Positions 24,059 through 34,514 are shown, numbered from the stretch's first letter. The stretch is DNA of 64,000 bases from CATOSD01 sp965226695 (GCA_965226695.1 OZ245405.1:3162001-3226000), one strand, 5' to 3'. The notes: generated from the sequence alone by a model not told the origin. Translations and numbers: made by a program.

Positions 24059-25495
24059 CTATCGCTCGTCTTCCCGCGCCGCCTGCTGTCGTCCGGAGCC
24101 GACCCCCAGCCGTCCAAACATCGCCACGATGGGGTACGGCTCGTGCGCGCCCGCGTCCGGCTTTCGGGCAAACATTATCAGCGCCGCGCCAGCGAACGAG
24201 CAGAAGGCGAACGTGATGAAGGGGATGAAGTAAGAGCCGGTCACGTCGAAGACGTAGCCGGCGTACAGCGGCGTTATCACCATAACTATGCTGGTGGGAA
24301 GCTGCGACAGTCCCATGATGGTGGCGAACGCCTTGCGCCCGAAGTAGTCGCCGCGTATGGACGTGAGCAGCGGCCCGCGCCCTCCGAAGGCGATTCCCCA
24401 TAGCAGCGCGAACAGGTAGGCCATCAAAACGCTCTCCGCGAACGCGATGACCACCAGCGAGGCTGTCTGCGTCAGCAGGAACAGGCATATGAGCGGCGGT
24501 TTGGGCAGCCTGTCGGCGACGTAGCCGGACAGGAATTGCAGGGGCAAGGCGACGAGCGTGAAAGCGAGAGACACGAAGCCGGCGCCGGTGAGCGACATGC
24601 CCATGTCTGTCAGCTTGGGCGCCAGGTGCACCGAGAGCGCCACTATCGACAGCGTGGAAGACATGTGGACGATGGTGACCACCCAGAAGGCCGGGGTCTT
24701 GAGCGCCTGCCACGCGGTGTATTCCGGCTCGTCGTCTGACGCCTCGGACGCAGGGGCTGTCGTGTCGTCCTGCGTCTGCGTCGCCACACGAGGCGGCGGG
24801 TCGCCGTCCGGCCGCATCCCGTAGTCCTCCGGCTTATTTCGCATCACCAACGCCACTGGCACGACGATGGCGAGGACCAGCACGCCGATGACCATCATCG
24901 ACGGGCGAATGCCCTCGTGGTCGATGAAGAAGGCCAGCACGGGCACCAGGAAGCCGCCGAAGTGTATGCCGGACATGGCGGTGGCCATGGCGAAGGAACG
25001 CTGGCGGGAGAACCAGTTATTGACCATGGACATCATGGTGAGCCAGCCGCCCAGCCCGGAGCCGATGGTGATGACGCCGAGGGAGATGTAGTACTGCATC
25101 ACCGCGGAAAAGGGGAGGAAGCCCAGCAGCACCATGCCTTCGCGAAGCTGGGACAGCATGAGGAATCCCGCGCCCATCATGGTGAAGCCAACGACGAACA
25201 TGGTGCGGTTGCCGAACCGGTCGATGAGGAAGCCTTCGATCGGCCCGATGGCCGCGCCCTGTATTCGCGAGAAGGCGAAGCCGCCGGATAGCAGGGTGCG
25301 GCTCCAGCCGAACTCGCGGTTGAGCGCGACGAAGTAGGTGCCCGTGCTCTGAAAGACGGTCAGGGACATGAGGGTGAGCATCATGCTGGCCACGCCGACG
25401 AGGTACCAGCCGTAGAAGACGCCCCGCAGAGTGCCAAAGACGCCGCGCGAACCTATGGCGCGCGCCCGTAGAGGAGGAGGAAGCCGCAATCGCAT
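24059..25495 (-). CDS. MFS transporter, oxalate/formate or monocarboxylate type
   Basis: About 478 residues from an ATG at 25495; the ORF can be extended 12 codons. It has the 12-helix MFS pattern, with FYGWYLVGVASMM in helix 1, EGFLIDRFGNRTMFVVG between helices 2 and 3, and a central loop containing RNKPEDYGMRPDGD. It is a close match in layout to the permease at 52928 and to the fragment at 1-712. It is followed at once by the HELAH protein. The substrate is unknown. Confidence 0.88.
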   Translation of the reverse strand: MRLRLPPPLRARAIGSRGVFGTLRGVFYGWYLVGVASMMLTLMSLTVFQSTGTYFVALNREFGWSRTLLSGGFAFSRIQGAAIGPIEGFLIDRFGNRTMFVVGFTMMGAGFLMLSQLREGMVLLGFLPFSAVMQYYISLGVITIGSGLGGWLTMMSMVNNWFSRQRSFAMATAMSGIHFGGFLVPVLAFFIDHEGIRPSMMVIGVLVLAIVVPVALVMRNKPEDYGMRPDGDPPPRVATQTQDDTTAPASEASDDEPEYTAWQALKTPAFWVVTIVHMSSTLSIVALSVHLAPKLTDMGMSLTGAGFVSLAFTLVALPLQFLSGYVADRLPKPPLICLFLLTQTASLVVIAFAESVLMAYLFALLWGIAFGGRGPLLTSIRGDYFGRKAFATIMGLSQLPTSIVMVITPLYAGYVFDVTGSYFIPFITFAFCSFAGAALIMFARKPDAGAHEPYPIVAMFGRLGVGSGRQQAAREDER

Positions 25496-25711
25496 GGCGG
25501 GAAGTGTACCAAATTCGGGCGACGGGCCCATAGCCCTCGCGGGGGCCTCGTTCGGGGGTTCAGCATCTGTTCACGTTTAGAAAGCCAGGGCGCTTGCTAC
25601 AATTGAGTGCGGATCATCGGTGGGTTGCGTAGAGCGGAGCCTATGCGCATCAAAGATGCCGTCACATCAGGGCATTCCGATTGGGCGGATTCTTAATCAG
25701 ATGGAGTTGCG

Positions 25712-26397
25712 TTGGCTCGCATATGCGTGTTTGCCGACGAGTTCGGCAACTTTGACTTCAGCCAAGGTGTCGGAGCAAGTCGCTATTTCGGTCTTACGAC
25801 CGTTACTTTCTTTGACGACCAGCAAGCTCGTGAAGATCTGCGGAAATTCGCGTTTTGACCTTGCTTGGGAAGGGGTCGCGCATCCGGGGCCGTTTCGAGC
25901 CTCTACGGATCAACAGGCTATCCGAGACCGGGTTTTTGCGACGGAAGTCATTGATGGCTGCTTCGGCTCAAGCCGCACAATTTCCGAATAGACGCCACGA
26001 TCCTGGAAAAACGAAAGGCGCAACCGCAACTCCGAACAAGCCACGAACGCTTCTATCAGTACGCGTGGTATCTCCACATGAAGTATGTCAAACAACGAAT
26101 CGCCAAATTCAACGACGAATTGCTCGTGATAGCGGCGTCCATAGGAACAAAAAAGGGGTTAGAGCTTGGCTTTCAGCGAGGCGTGCGCGATGTGATGTCG
26201 CAGGTCTCTCCGAATTCAAGACTACCACTGCACAATGGCCAGCCAACGGAGACACCGGGCTACAGATAGCAGACTATTGCAGTTGGGCTATCCAACGCAA
26301 GTGGGTGAGGAACGACGTAAGGTCTTACGACCTGATCCGCGACAAGATACGTTCTGAATTTGACGCCTTCAGCAAAGGAAGCACGTACTACTACTGA
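25712..26397 (+). pseudogene. DUF3800 protein, frameshifted
   Basis: Pieces of one protein lie in different frames. ARICVFADEFGNFDFSQG (from a TTG at 25712) ends at a stop near 25857. RFDLAWEGVAHPGPF continues in a second frame to about 25990. IDATILEKRKAQPQL to FQRGVRDVMSQVSPNS lies in the first frame again. TGLQIADYCSWAIQRKWVRND to the stop at 26397 lies in a third. The N-terminal FADE and C-terminal QIADY..WA.QRKW motifs are those of DUF3800, a family common near defence genes and phages. At least three indels make it a pseudogene unless the assembly is wrong. Confidence 0.75.
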
Positions 26398-26555
26398 AGC
26401 CAAAAGAACCGGGCCACCTATCCCGTCTAAGCGGGAAGAGCGCGAAGTGGCTCTTCTCAGTGGCCCATTAATAGCAGAAGTAATTATAGCATTTACACTA
26501 CTAATGTCAATTCCATGGCGCCGCGGGCTTGGGCAAAGTGGCCCCAAGCACCTCC

Positions 26556-29544
26556 TCACCCGTACCGCGCGTTCGTCACCGAGGGCTCCCGCGCCAATTC
26601 TCGGCGGATTCGAGACACCCACTCGGCGTCGATGCCCAACGCCTTGGTCACCACGTCGTCGATTTGCCGGCGCACAGGGTCTCGTCCATTTGGGAGAGGC
26701 AGCAGTGGCTGACTGCTGAGCCAGTCGAACCAGCTTGTCAGCAAACCACGCTCCGCCGATTCCAACTCCACAAAGTTTGGCATTGGCATGGAGCGCAGCG
26801 TGTCCAGAGAGAAGGATGGGTAAGACGGCACCCTATTGTCGCGCTCACCTAAGCAGCGACAACAGCCCCAGCGTAGAGTTGCAAATATAGGCATAGCGCC
26901 TTGATGAGCTCAGGGTCATGTGGACGGCAGGGAGTCCCAGCGAGATCCAAGACGCCTCCTCCGACAGCATCACCGACGAAACGGCGCAAGGTTCAGCCTC
27001 AGTTGGGGGCAATAGCATTTCGCTCCGCTGCTCCCAATACTTGTCCGCCAGGTGTTTTTTGCGAGCCTTGGGCGTGATGTGCACGTCGGTTCGGCGAGCA
27101 TTGATTGAGTGACGTCCGTCTTGTGGACCACAAGGCCCGTCTTAGCCGAAGGCGTTGGCAAGTTCGAGCGCAACGTATGCGTCTCGAATCCGTCTGCCCT
27201 CAGGGCCCAATATCTGCAGTTCGCTCAGAATCACGTGGAACGGATGCTGGGCTGTCCTCACTGAGAGTGCGGTAGGCGTCCACGAGGAAGGGCGATAGGA
27301 AGTTGACTGCAAACCAGTCTCCCGCTCGATGCGCTTTGAACGCACTTGTTACAGTGAAGTGACCGGATTGTGCGGGACTCTTGTCCCTCGCACGTTCAAT
27401 TCCGGCGACGGCGTCCAGCGCCTCTAGCGGCGTCGCCGGATTTCGGGCAAGGTTGATAACCCGCGTGGGAGGCTTGGCGTCCTCGCCGGTCCGCCGCCTA
27501 CAGACTATGCAGCATCTCGCCGATGCTGTATGTTTCAGAGAAGAAGATGCGGTCTGGGTCGTGCGAACTGACTATGGTGTCAACGTGGTAGCGGCTTCCC
27601 AGAAACTTACGGATACCTAGCCCCGACTTGTCGGTGATTCCCACAAGAGGCAAGATGGCGGCAATCGTACCCCTGTCGCTCTTGTTGAGATATTCGGCCA
27701 GAACTGCCAAAAAGGCTCCGCTATTCCCTGACATGTAGGTAGGCTGATTGCCAAAACCTCTTTCTCGCGTTGCTTTATGGCCAATTCGTCCCTGCGGCTG
27801 AACTGGTCGTGGCGTAGGCTGTCACGGGTAAAGGGTGGATTCATGATGACCAGATCCATTGGCGGCGGGGGATCAGCCATTCCCGCTTCGCTTTCCACCT
27901 GACGTGTAGTCGTGGGCCAGGCAGCAAGCCGCGCCTGGCTGTGAAGGAAGTCGAGCGATCCCAGATAGGGCTGGCCGTAGAACACGCCGAGCAGCGTGCG
28001 GTGGATGTTCATGCGGCTGAAGTTTGAGTGGTTGGCGAGAGCATTCCCAAAGTGCTTGCGGCCATGTGCGTCGCCGTAAGGTTGACGTCGAATCCCCAAA
28101 GCACGTCCTCCACCAAGGACAGCCCCAGGGCCTCTTCGTCTTCTACGTCGCCCAACCCCGCGGCGGTCCGCAGGTCCCGGATGCGCTCTGCGGCGGCCAT
28201 CAACAGCGTTCCCGTCCCGCAGGCGGGGTCGCAGATTCGGAGCGACGCTACGAAGTTCGGGTCAGCCCAGTCGCCATCCTCTTCCCGCAACGCCAGCGAC
28301 GCCAGCAGCGTCGCGGCGGCCGTGGACGTGTAGAACGAGCCGTCGTAGCGGGCGGTGTCCAGCACGCGGTGGAAGATGCGGCCCAGCAGGTCGTGGCGCA
28401 ATCCGGCGACTCGCTCGGAGACGTGCGCCACAACCCTGGCGAGTCGGCTCACCGCCTGGCCCGTGTCCGGGTCTGCCGACAACGCGGTCAGCGCCGCGCG
28501 GCCCGTCTCGAAGACTGGGCGGTAATCAACTGCGAGAATGCCGCGCCACGCCTCGCTGAAGGCGCCTATGGGGGACTCTTGCTCAGCGCAGACCGACGCG
28601 CTGTCGGGCGGCCAAGCGCCATCGAAGCCATCGGGCGGCTCCTCCGGCAGATGGGGTTGGACGCGATGGTGAAACAGAATCGCGGTAGCTACAACGAGCA
28701 TCCCGCGCTTGGCTGCCACGAAGTAGCGTTCGGCGCGCTCGCCGCCGCCGGGCTTAGTGGGAGGAAGGTCGAGCGCCTGTGCCAGGTGACGGCGCGCCTG
28801 GGAACTCATCCCTTGCACTACGACGTCGAGGCCCTCGTTGAGCATCTGAGCGGCGGCGTCCGCGCCGCTCAGCGAGCCGGGCGCCTGCCACACGGCTTGC
28901 GCAAGCTGCGGGACGCCACCAGTGGACCAGTCGCCAGATGGTTCGTCGGGTTTGAGACGCAGCGTCCAGGTCAGCGTCGCATCGGCCAGGTTCTGCTCGG
29001 TCGCGCCATCCGGGTAGCACACCGCAAAGACTGCCGTCGCCAGCCTCTGTTTCAGGCGCGCGTCGGCGTCCTTAATGGCCTGCGCCTTGCGGTGAAAGCC
29101 CTTCTCCGCCTCGAGAACCACGCGGAGCCCGTCGACTTCTGCCACCATGTCCAGGCGTCGAAGTCCGACTTTCTGTTCGTAGTCCGTTGGGATACTCAGC
29201 CCGGTCAGCAACTTGGCCAAAGCCCGGTTGAGGAAATCCTCCTGTTTGGCATCATTACCTGTATCCTGAAAGAATCTTTGGTGGCGCACATCAACCCAAT
29301 GTGCGGGTACAAGTATATCACCGCCAGCAGGACTTGACGTGGAGCGGCGAGTCTGACCCACCGCGCCCCATAAGCCTATTACAGACAACCAGGTACGCCC
29401 AACTCCGAACAGACGTAATCCCTTGCGATCGCCCTCGATAATGTCCCCGAACACCCCTACGCGAACCGCGGCTTCACCTCCTCGCCCAACTCCGATCCAT
29501 TCGCGCCCCCGCACCCCCGTTCCGCGCCACCCGTTCTGCCCCAT
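26556..29544 (-). pseudogene. N6-adenine DNA methyltransferase (HsdM/type IIG-like), degraded
   Basis: The 5' part (29544-28009) carries a domain of about 300 residues, the helix FHRVLDTARYDGSFYTS and SAM motif I ICDPACGTGTLL. After a frameshift near 28030 the next part (28099-27617) has MNIHRTLLGVFYG and catalytic motif IV LVIMNPPFTRDS. After another shift near 27745 a third piece (27734-27498) gives SGNSGAFLAVLAEYLNKSDRG. Short pieces continue to a stop at 26556. The likely native start is well inside the 5' ORF, since its first 50 residues are Gly/Arg-rich and read through a C-rich spacer. No nuclease or specificity subunit is present. It looks like a dead restriction-modification gene beside the dead DUF3800 gene. 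Confidence 0.78.
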
Positions 29545-30118
29545 CCAACCCCACTCACGTCCCTACCAGCCCCCATTCCTGCTCAATTTCTCCCCACCAA
29601 TCCGCCCTGACCCCGCATTCTGGCGGACCCCCTTGAACATAGCCGCACATGCGTGCTACCCTCGCCTACGCGAGGGACCGACCCCGCGGCCCGGTAACCC
29701 TAGCCCCAAACGGGGTAAAGCCCCAGGCATCGGTAGGGGCGTCGAAAACCGGCCACTGGCCACCGGCACGCCCCCTGTCCTCTTCTGCCACGCGGCGCCA
29801 CTTGTGTGTCCCATCAGACCGCGCCGGCAGCACAGATTCGCACAGTACCGCCGACACCCTCAGCTAGGATTCGCACAGAATGTCGCAGAAATGAACAGAT
29901 TTCGCGTTCGTTAGACTCACAATCGAGGTGCGACACCCTAATTAGCGGTGCTGGGGGCACTCGGTAAACCGACACAGGACGTCGCCCGAATCTCCCATTT
30001 GAGGCGCGTGCGTAGTATGGTATCATTCGACAACCAGCCGCGATGGCGCCAGCCGTCCGGACGCGCGTGCGCGCGAACGGCGACCGGCGCCCGGAATCCA
30101 CTGTCACGGAGAGCCGCA
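29545..30118. other. Intergenic region with strand-asymmetric composition
   Basis: No gene is supported here. The left part, from about 29450, is C-rich and G-poor on the plus strand, unlike the rest of the window. A possible promoter for the DUF1800 gene is TTGAGG (29999-30004), 16 nt, TATCAT (30021-30026). Confidence 0.45.
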
Positions 30119-31567
30119 ATGACAACAGTCCAGTCCAGGCAAGACACCAAGCTTATGGCGCACCTGCTAAGGCGGGCAGGCTTCGGCGCGACCCCGGACG
30201 AGCTGGACCGCGCCATGAGCATGGGCTACGAGGCCACGCTCGATGAGCTGCTCAGTCCCACCGGCACCGACGAACTGCCCAACGACCTCATCCGCAGGTA
30301 CCACGTCGACCAGTCCGACCTCAGGTCGCCCGTCGCGGCGTCGGCCCTGTGGGTCTATCGCATGGTCAAGACCGAATCGCCCCTGCGGGAGAAGATGTGC
30401 CTGCTATGGCATCGCCTCTTCGCCACCGGCGCGACCAAGCTCATCCAGGCGCGCGTCGTCACGTCGCAGATCGACATGTTCAGGCAGCACGGCATGGGCA
30501 AGTTCGACAACCTGCTCATCGAGCTCTCTCGCGACCCCGCCATGATCATGTGGCTCGACAACCAGGACAACCACGCGGCATCGATCAACGAGAACTACGG
30601 CCGGGAGATCCTGGAGCTGTTCTCGATGGGCGTCGGCAACTACACCGAGGACGACATAAAGGAGTGCGCCAGGGCCTTCACCGGCTGGAGCGTGGTCAAT
30701 CCTGACTACATGTCCATCAAGATGCGCAACAACACCGCGCGGCCCTACGGCTACATTTCGTGGCAGTTCGAGTACAACGACGACGACCACGACCACGGCG
30801 AGAAGACGTTGCTGGGCGAGACGGGCGACTTCAACGGCGAGGACGCCGTCGCGATCATCTGCAAGCAGGAGGCCACCGCCCGCTTCATAGCCCGCCACCT
30901 GTACCACTTCTTCGTGGCCGACGAGCTGCCGGTGCCGCAGTGGCCGCACACGCCGCCTCGAGACCCGGAGGCCATCGACGTGCTGGTACAGGCCTACTTC
31001 GACTCGGGCTACAGCGTAAGGGCCATGCTGCGGGCGCTGTTCACGTCGGACTTCTTCAAGGCCGAGGCCTCCCAATTCGCAAGGATAAAGAGCCCCGCGG
31101 AAATGGTCGTGGGCACACTGCGCCTCGCCGGCGGCGTCGAGCTGCCATCCCAGGACACGTACGCCGCCTCATCCGCCTGCTCGAACATGGGCCAGGGCCT
31201 GTTGGCGCCTCCCAGCGTGGAGGGTTGGCAGGGCGGCAGCGAGTGGATAAACACCGGCGCCTACGTGCAAAGGGTCAACTTCGCCAGCAAGACGCTGAAC
31301 GACCCGAGCCGGCCCGGAGTGAAGGCCATTATCGAGCGCGTAGCGCAATCCGCCGGCAGCGCGGAGCCTACCCCGGGGCGACTGGTGGACGCCTGCCTGG
31401 ACGTGCTCGGACCGCTGGAGGTGCTCGACAGCACGCACGCCGGGCTGGTCGACTTCGCCGCATCCCAGGGCCGCGCCGGCTTCGACGAAGACTCCGAGGC
31501 CGCGGCCAAGACCGTCGCGGCGCTCATTTCCATCATCGTCGCCACCCAGGAGTACCAGATGGCGTAG
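30119..31567 (+). CDS. DUF1800 family protein
   Basis: 482 residues from an ATG with GGAGA upstream; the frame is open a further 57 codons but without family similarity. DUF1800 features: HLLRRAGFGATPDELD at the N-terminus, MCLLWHRLFATG, GREILELFSMGVGNYTEDDIKECARAFTGW, a Trp-rich C-terminal segment LLAPPSVEGWQGGSEWINTG. The family occurs with DUF1501 proteins, as here (33317), and is common in marine bacteria and Planctomycetes. The function is unknown. No signal peptide is evident. Confidence 0.9.
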   Translation: MTTVQSRQDTKLMAHLLRRAGFGATPDELDRAMSMGYEATLDELLSPTGTDELPNDLIRRYHVDQSDLRSPVAASALWVYRMVKTESPLREKMCLLWHRLFATGATKLIQARVVTSQIDMFRQHGMGKFDNLLIELSRDPAMIMWLDNQDNHAASINENYGREILELFSMGVGNYTEDDIKECARAFTGWSVVNPDYMSIKMRNNTARPYGYISWQFEYNDDDHDHGEKTLLGETGDFNGEDAVAIICKQEATARFIARHLYHFFVADELPVPQWPHTPPRDPEAIDVLVQAYFDSGYSVRAMLRALFTSDFFKAEASQFARIKSPAEMVVGTLRLAGGVELPSQDTYAASSACSNMGQGLLAPPSVEGWQGGSEWINTGAYVQRVNFASKTLNDPSRPGVKAIIERVAQSAGSAEPTPGRLVDACLDVLGPLEVLDSTHAGLVDFAASQGRAGFDEDSEAAAKTVAALISIIVATQEYQMA

Positions 31568-31581
31568 CGACGGGAGAGAGT

Positions 31582-32187
31582 ATGATTGTCAGCAAGGCGA
31601 ATACGAAAGCCACTGGAACCCGATACTGCATGTGCGGATGCGCACGCTGGAACAAGCCTGGCCGTCGCTTCGCCCAGGGCCACGACGCCATCCTCAAGAA
31701 GACCTTGCGCCTGATAGAGGAAGGCGAACTCGACGGGTCCGCAATCGCGCCCGAAACGGTGGAGGACGTGCGACAAAACCCACAACTTGGCGTCGCCCCA
31801 TACACCGGCGACGACATTCTCCGCCTCGCCGCAATACGCTTCAGCCACCCTGAGGCCAGCCGCAGATTCATGCGCCACGCCAAGCTCGAGTTCGAACGGC
31901 GAGACCTGCCCCAGGCGTCCGAAAAGGCATGGGGCGCGGCGGCGCACGCGGTCAAGGCGGCAGCCGATACGCGCGGGCTGCGTCATTACAATCACAGGGA
32001 GTTGATCGCCGCCGTGAGCCGACTCGTCAGGGAGACCGGGCGAACCGACCTGCGACGGAACTTCCAGGTGGCCCAAACGCTGCACGCCAACTATTACGAG
32101 GGCTGGATGAGCACCGAAGATGTCCGCGACAGCATGTCGGACGTCGAACAGTTTCTGACACAGATGGAGCCGCTCTACGGAGAATAG
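31582..32187 (+). CDS. Two-part protein: Cys-rich N-terminus and PaREP1/HEPN-like C-terminus
   Basis: 201 residues, 14 nt after the DUF1800 stop, with GGAGAGAG before the ATG. The N-terminal 30 residues hold RYCMCGCARWNKPGRRFAQGHDA, a compact Cys/His cluster that could bind metal. Residues about 115-200 (LPQASEKAWGAAAHAVKAAAD, then FQVAQTLHANYYEGWM) resemble the PaREP1/HEPN helical family seen in archaea and Chloroflexi. HEPN proteins are often RNases or nucleotidyltransferase partners, but no Rx4-6H catalytic motif is obvious. It sits inside a DUF1800/DUF1501 cluster for no clear reason. Confidence 0.7.
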   Translation: MIVSKANTKATGTRYCMCGCARWNKPGRRFAQGHDAILKKTLRLIEEGELDGSAIAPETVEDVRQNPQLGVAPYTGDDILRLAAIRFSHPEASRRFMRHAKLEFERRDLPQASEKAWGAAAHAVKAAADTRGLRHYNHRELIAAVSRLVRETGRTDLRRNFQVAQTLHANYYEGWMSTEDVRDSMSDVEQFLTQMEPLYGE

Positions 32188-32211
32188 GCGCTCGCACAAA
32201 CGGAGATGAGT

Positions 32212-33222
32212 ATGACCACAGCAACAGACTTCAATCTGAAGTACACCGACAACGTAGGGTTTTGCGCCGACCAGGGCGGGCGCGGCTTCATGATGCCCAC
32301 CGCCATGGCGATTCGCGGCGACGGTCGCATCTTCGTCGCCAGCCGCAGCAACACGACCGCGCTCGAGATAGTGGGCATACAGATGGTGAGCCGCAAGCAC
32401 GAGTACTTCGGCCAGATAGGCAAGTATGGCAGGGAGCCGGGCCAGATGATATGGCCCTCGGCGCTCGCGCTGGACCGCGACGACAACCTGTACCTGGCCG
32501 ACGACTCTCTGCACCGCATAACGGTGTTCGACCGCGACGGCGGCCTCGTCGGCTACTGGGGAGAGCGCGGCAGCGGCGATGGCGAGCTCGACGGCCCTTC
32601 AGGGCTGCTTTTCGACGCCGACGACAACTTACTTGTGGTCGACCACCGCAACCACCGCGTCCAGAAGTTCACCAAGGGCGGCGAGTTTATCTCCAAGTGG
32701 GGAGAGCACGGCGCGGGCGACGGCCAGTTCAACCTGCCGTGGGGCATTTGCCAGGACACCGAAGGCAACGTGTACGTGGCCGACTGGCGGAACGACCGCG
32801 TGCAGAAGCTGACCGCGAACGGCGAGTTCCTTGCCAAGTTCGGCGAGGCGGGCACGGGCGACGGCCAGTTCAGCCGGCCTTCCGGAGTGGCCGTCGACTC
32901 CGAAGGCAACGTGTACGTGGCCGACTGGGGCAACCAGCGGGTGCAGGTGCTCGACTCCGAGGGACGCTTCCTGTCCAATCTGCGGGGCGAAGCGATGCCC
33001 AACCCGTGGGCGCTGGAGTACCTGGAGGCGCAGGCCGACGAGCACAGGGCGCGCGAGAAGTTCGTGCCCGTGTTCGAAGTCGATTCCGATGACGTCCACG
33101 AAATCTCCGCGCGCATCGAACCCTACTTCTGGGACCCGGTGGAGGTCGTGGTGGACACAGAAGACAGGGCCTACGTGCTGGAGACACTCAGGCACCGCTT
33201 CCAGGTATACGAAAGGGCTTAA
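32212..33222 (+). CDS. NHL-repeat beta-propeller protein
   Basis: About 336 residues; I chose the ATG at 32212 because GGAG lies 6 nt before it (another ATG at 32206 overlaps the ribosome site). Repeats of about 47 residues contain LYLADDSLHRITVFDRDG, LLVVDHRNHRVQKFTKGG, VYVADWRNDRVQKLTANG and VYVADWGNQRVQVLDSEG, the NHL signature, predicting a six-bladed propeller. No signal peptide is seen. Such proteins act as binding scaffolds or lyases. It lies between the HEPN-like and DUF1501 genes, probably in one operon with them. Confidence 0.9.
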   Translation: MTTATDFNLKYTDNVGFCADQGGRGFMMPTAMAIRGDGRIFVASRSNTTALEIVGIQMVSRKHEYFGQIGKYGREPGQMIWPSALALDRDDNLYLADDSLHRITVFDRDGGLVGYWGERGSGDGELDGPSGLLFDADDNLLVVDHRNHRVQKFTKGGEFISKWGEHGAGDGQFNLPWGICQDTEGNVYVADWRNDRVQKLTANGEFLAKFGEAGTGDGQFSRPSGVAVDSEGNVYVADWGNQRVQVLDSEGRFLSNLRGEAMPNPWALEYLEAQADEHRAREKFVPVFEVDSDDVHEISARIEPYFWDPVEVVVDTEDRAYVLETLRHRFQVYERA

Positions 33223-33316
33223 CGCGCGACCGCGAAGGCGCGAATTCGAAGACAGCGCGGCCGGGGCAATGCGCCGCCGGGGGCAAAACCAATTCAATCG
33301 TTAGGAGATGGTCCAG

Positions 33317-34447
33317 ATGGCTGAAGTCAGAAAGCGCAAGCTGGTGGTTGTGCAGCTCTCCGGTGGCAACGACTACCTGAACTGCGTGGTACCCTACAAC
33401 GACTCACGTTACATAGACAGCCGCCCGAACGTCCGGATTACAGAGGACAGGGTGATTCCGCTGGACAACGGCTACGGGCTTAACCCTGCCATGCAGCCGA
33501 TCAAGGATCTGTACGAGCAGGGCAAAGTGGGAATCATTCACGGCGTTGGCTACCCCGTGCCCAACCGCTCGCACTTCCGCTCGATGGACATATGGCACAC
33601 GGCGGAACCCACCAAGGTTGGCGACGAGGGTTGGCTCGGCAACGCGGTGCGCCAGATGCACCCGGACGGCGAGAACGTGGTGGCCGCGGTGAACTTCAGC
33701 GCGGGACTGCCCAGGGCGCTGGTGGCCAAGGGCGCGCCGGTCGCGTCGGTCACCGACCTCGCCACCTACGGCCTGATGAACCACTTCGGCGAGGACGAGC
33801 AGCGCAACGCCGCGCTGGACACCTTCCGCAACATGTACTCCCAGGCCATCGGCAGCGGCCCGGTGATGGACTTCCTCAGCCAGACGGGGCTTGACGCCCT
33901 GCGCGGCGCGGACATACTCAGCACCGTGCCGGCGTCCTACTCGTCCAGCGTGGAGTACGCAACCAACTCGTTCGCCAAGAACATGAAGGGCGCGGCCCAG
34001 GTGCTGCAGGCCGACGTGGGAACGCGCATCTGCTACACCCAGCACGGCAGCTTCGACGCGCACACCAACGGCATAAACCTGCAGGAAGGTCTGCTGCGCG
34101 ACGTGTCCGGCGGCATCTACGACTTCTACACGGACATGAAGGAGCACGACAAGAGCGAGGACGTGCTGATGTTCGTGTTCTCGGAGTTCGGGCGCCGCGT
34201 GAAGGACAACGGCAACGGCACCGACCACGGCTCCGGCGGCGTCGCGTTCGTTATCGGCGACGCCGTGGCGGGCGGCCACTACAGCGAGTACCCCTCGCTG
34301 GACGCCGACAAGCTGGTGGAGGGCGACCTGGAGTTCAATCTCGACTTCCGCAGCATCTACACCGAGATTCTGGAAGACTGGCTGGAGGTCGACGCCCGGC
34401 CGGTCGTGAAGGGCGAGTACGAGCGCGTGGGCTTTCTGCGGGAGTAG
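33317..34447 (+). CDS. DUF1501 family protein
   Basis: 376 residues. TTAGGAG lies 9 nt before the ATG at 33317; an ATG at 33308 abuts the ribosome site and is less likely. Family features: LVVVQLSGGNDYLNCVVPY at the N-terminus, VPNRSHFRSMDIWHT, CYTQHGSFDAHTNG, MFVFSEFGRRVKDNGNGTDHGSGG. The fold is related to the alkaline phosphatase/sulfatase superfamily. It is the usual partner of DUF1800. The typical Tat signal is missing, so it may be cytoplasmic. Confidence 0.9.
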   Translation: MAEVRKRKLVVVQLSGGNDYLNCVVPYNDSRYIDSRPNVRITEDRVIPLDNGYGLNPAMQPIKDLYEQGKVGIIHGVGYPVPNRSHFRSMDIWHTAEPTKVGDEGWLGNAVRQMHPDGENVVAAVNFSAGLPRALVAKGAPVASVTDLATYGLMNHFGEDEQRNAALDTFRNMYSQAIGSGPVMDFLSQTGLDALRGADILSTVPASYSSSVEYATNSFAKNMKGAAQVLQADVGTRICYTQHGSFDAHTNGINLQEGLLRDVSGGIYDFYTDMKEHDKSEDVLMFVFSEFGRRVKDNGNGTDHGSGGVAFVIGDAVAGGHYSEYPSLDADKLVEGDLEFNLDFRSIYTEILEDWLEVDARPVVKGEYERVGFLRE

Positions 34448-34476
34448 GGACGCTGCGGCTCCGACACAGTCTAACG

Positions 34477-34514
34477 GCGGGGTATCGCCGCCTCTGAGAG
34501 GTGGGATACCCCGC
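34477..34514 (+). terminator. Hairpin downstream of the DUF1501 gene
   Basis: GCGGGGTATC and GATACCCCGC form a perfect 10-bp stem around an 18-nt loop, followed by TTGAATT. It lies 30 nt after the DUF1501 stop and separates that cluster from the AAA ATPase gene. Confidence 0.6.

Noticed and set aside
24057..24713. Long N-terminal extension of the HELAH protein
   Set aside because: It overlaps the MFS gene in another frame; the ATG at 24056 gives a sensible protein.
28024..29337. 437-residue plus-strand ORF opposite the methyltransferase remnant
   Set aside because: No recognisable motif; the minus strand carries the SAM-binding motif.
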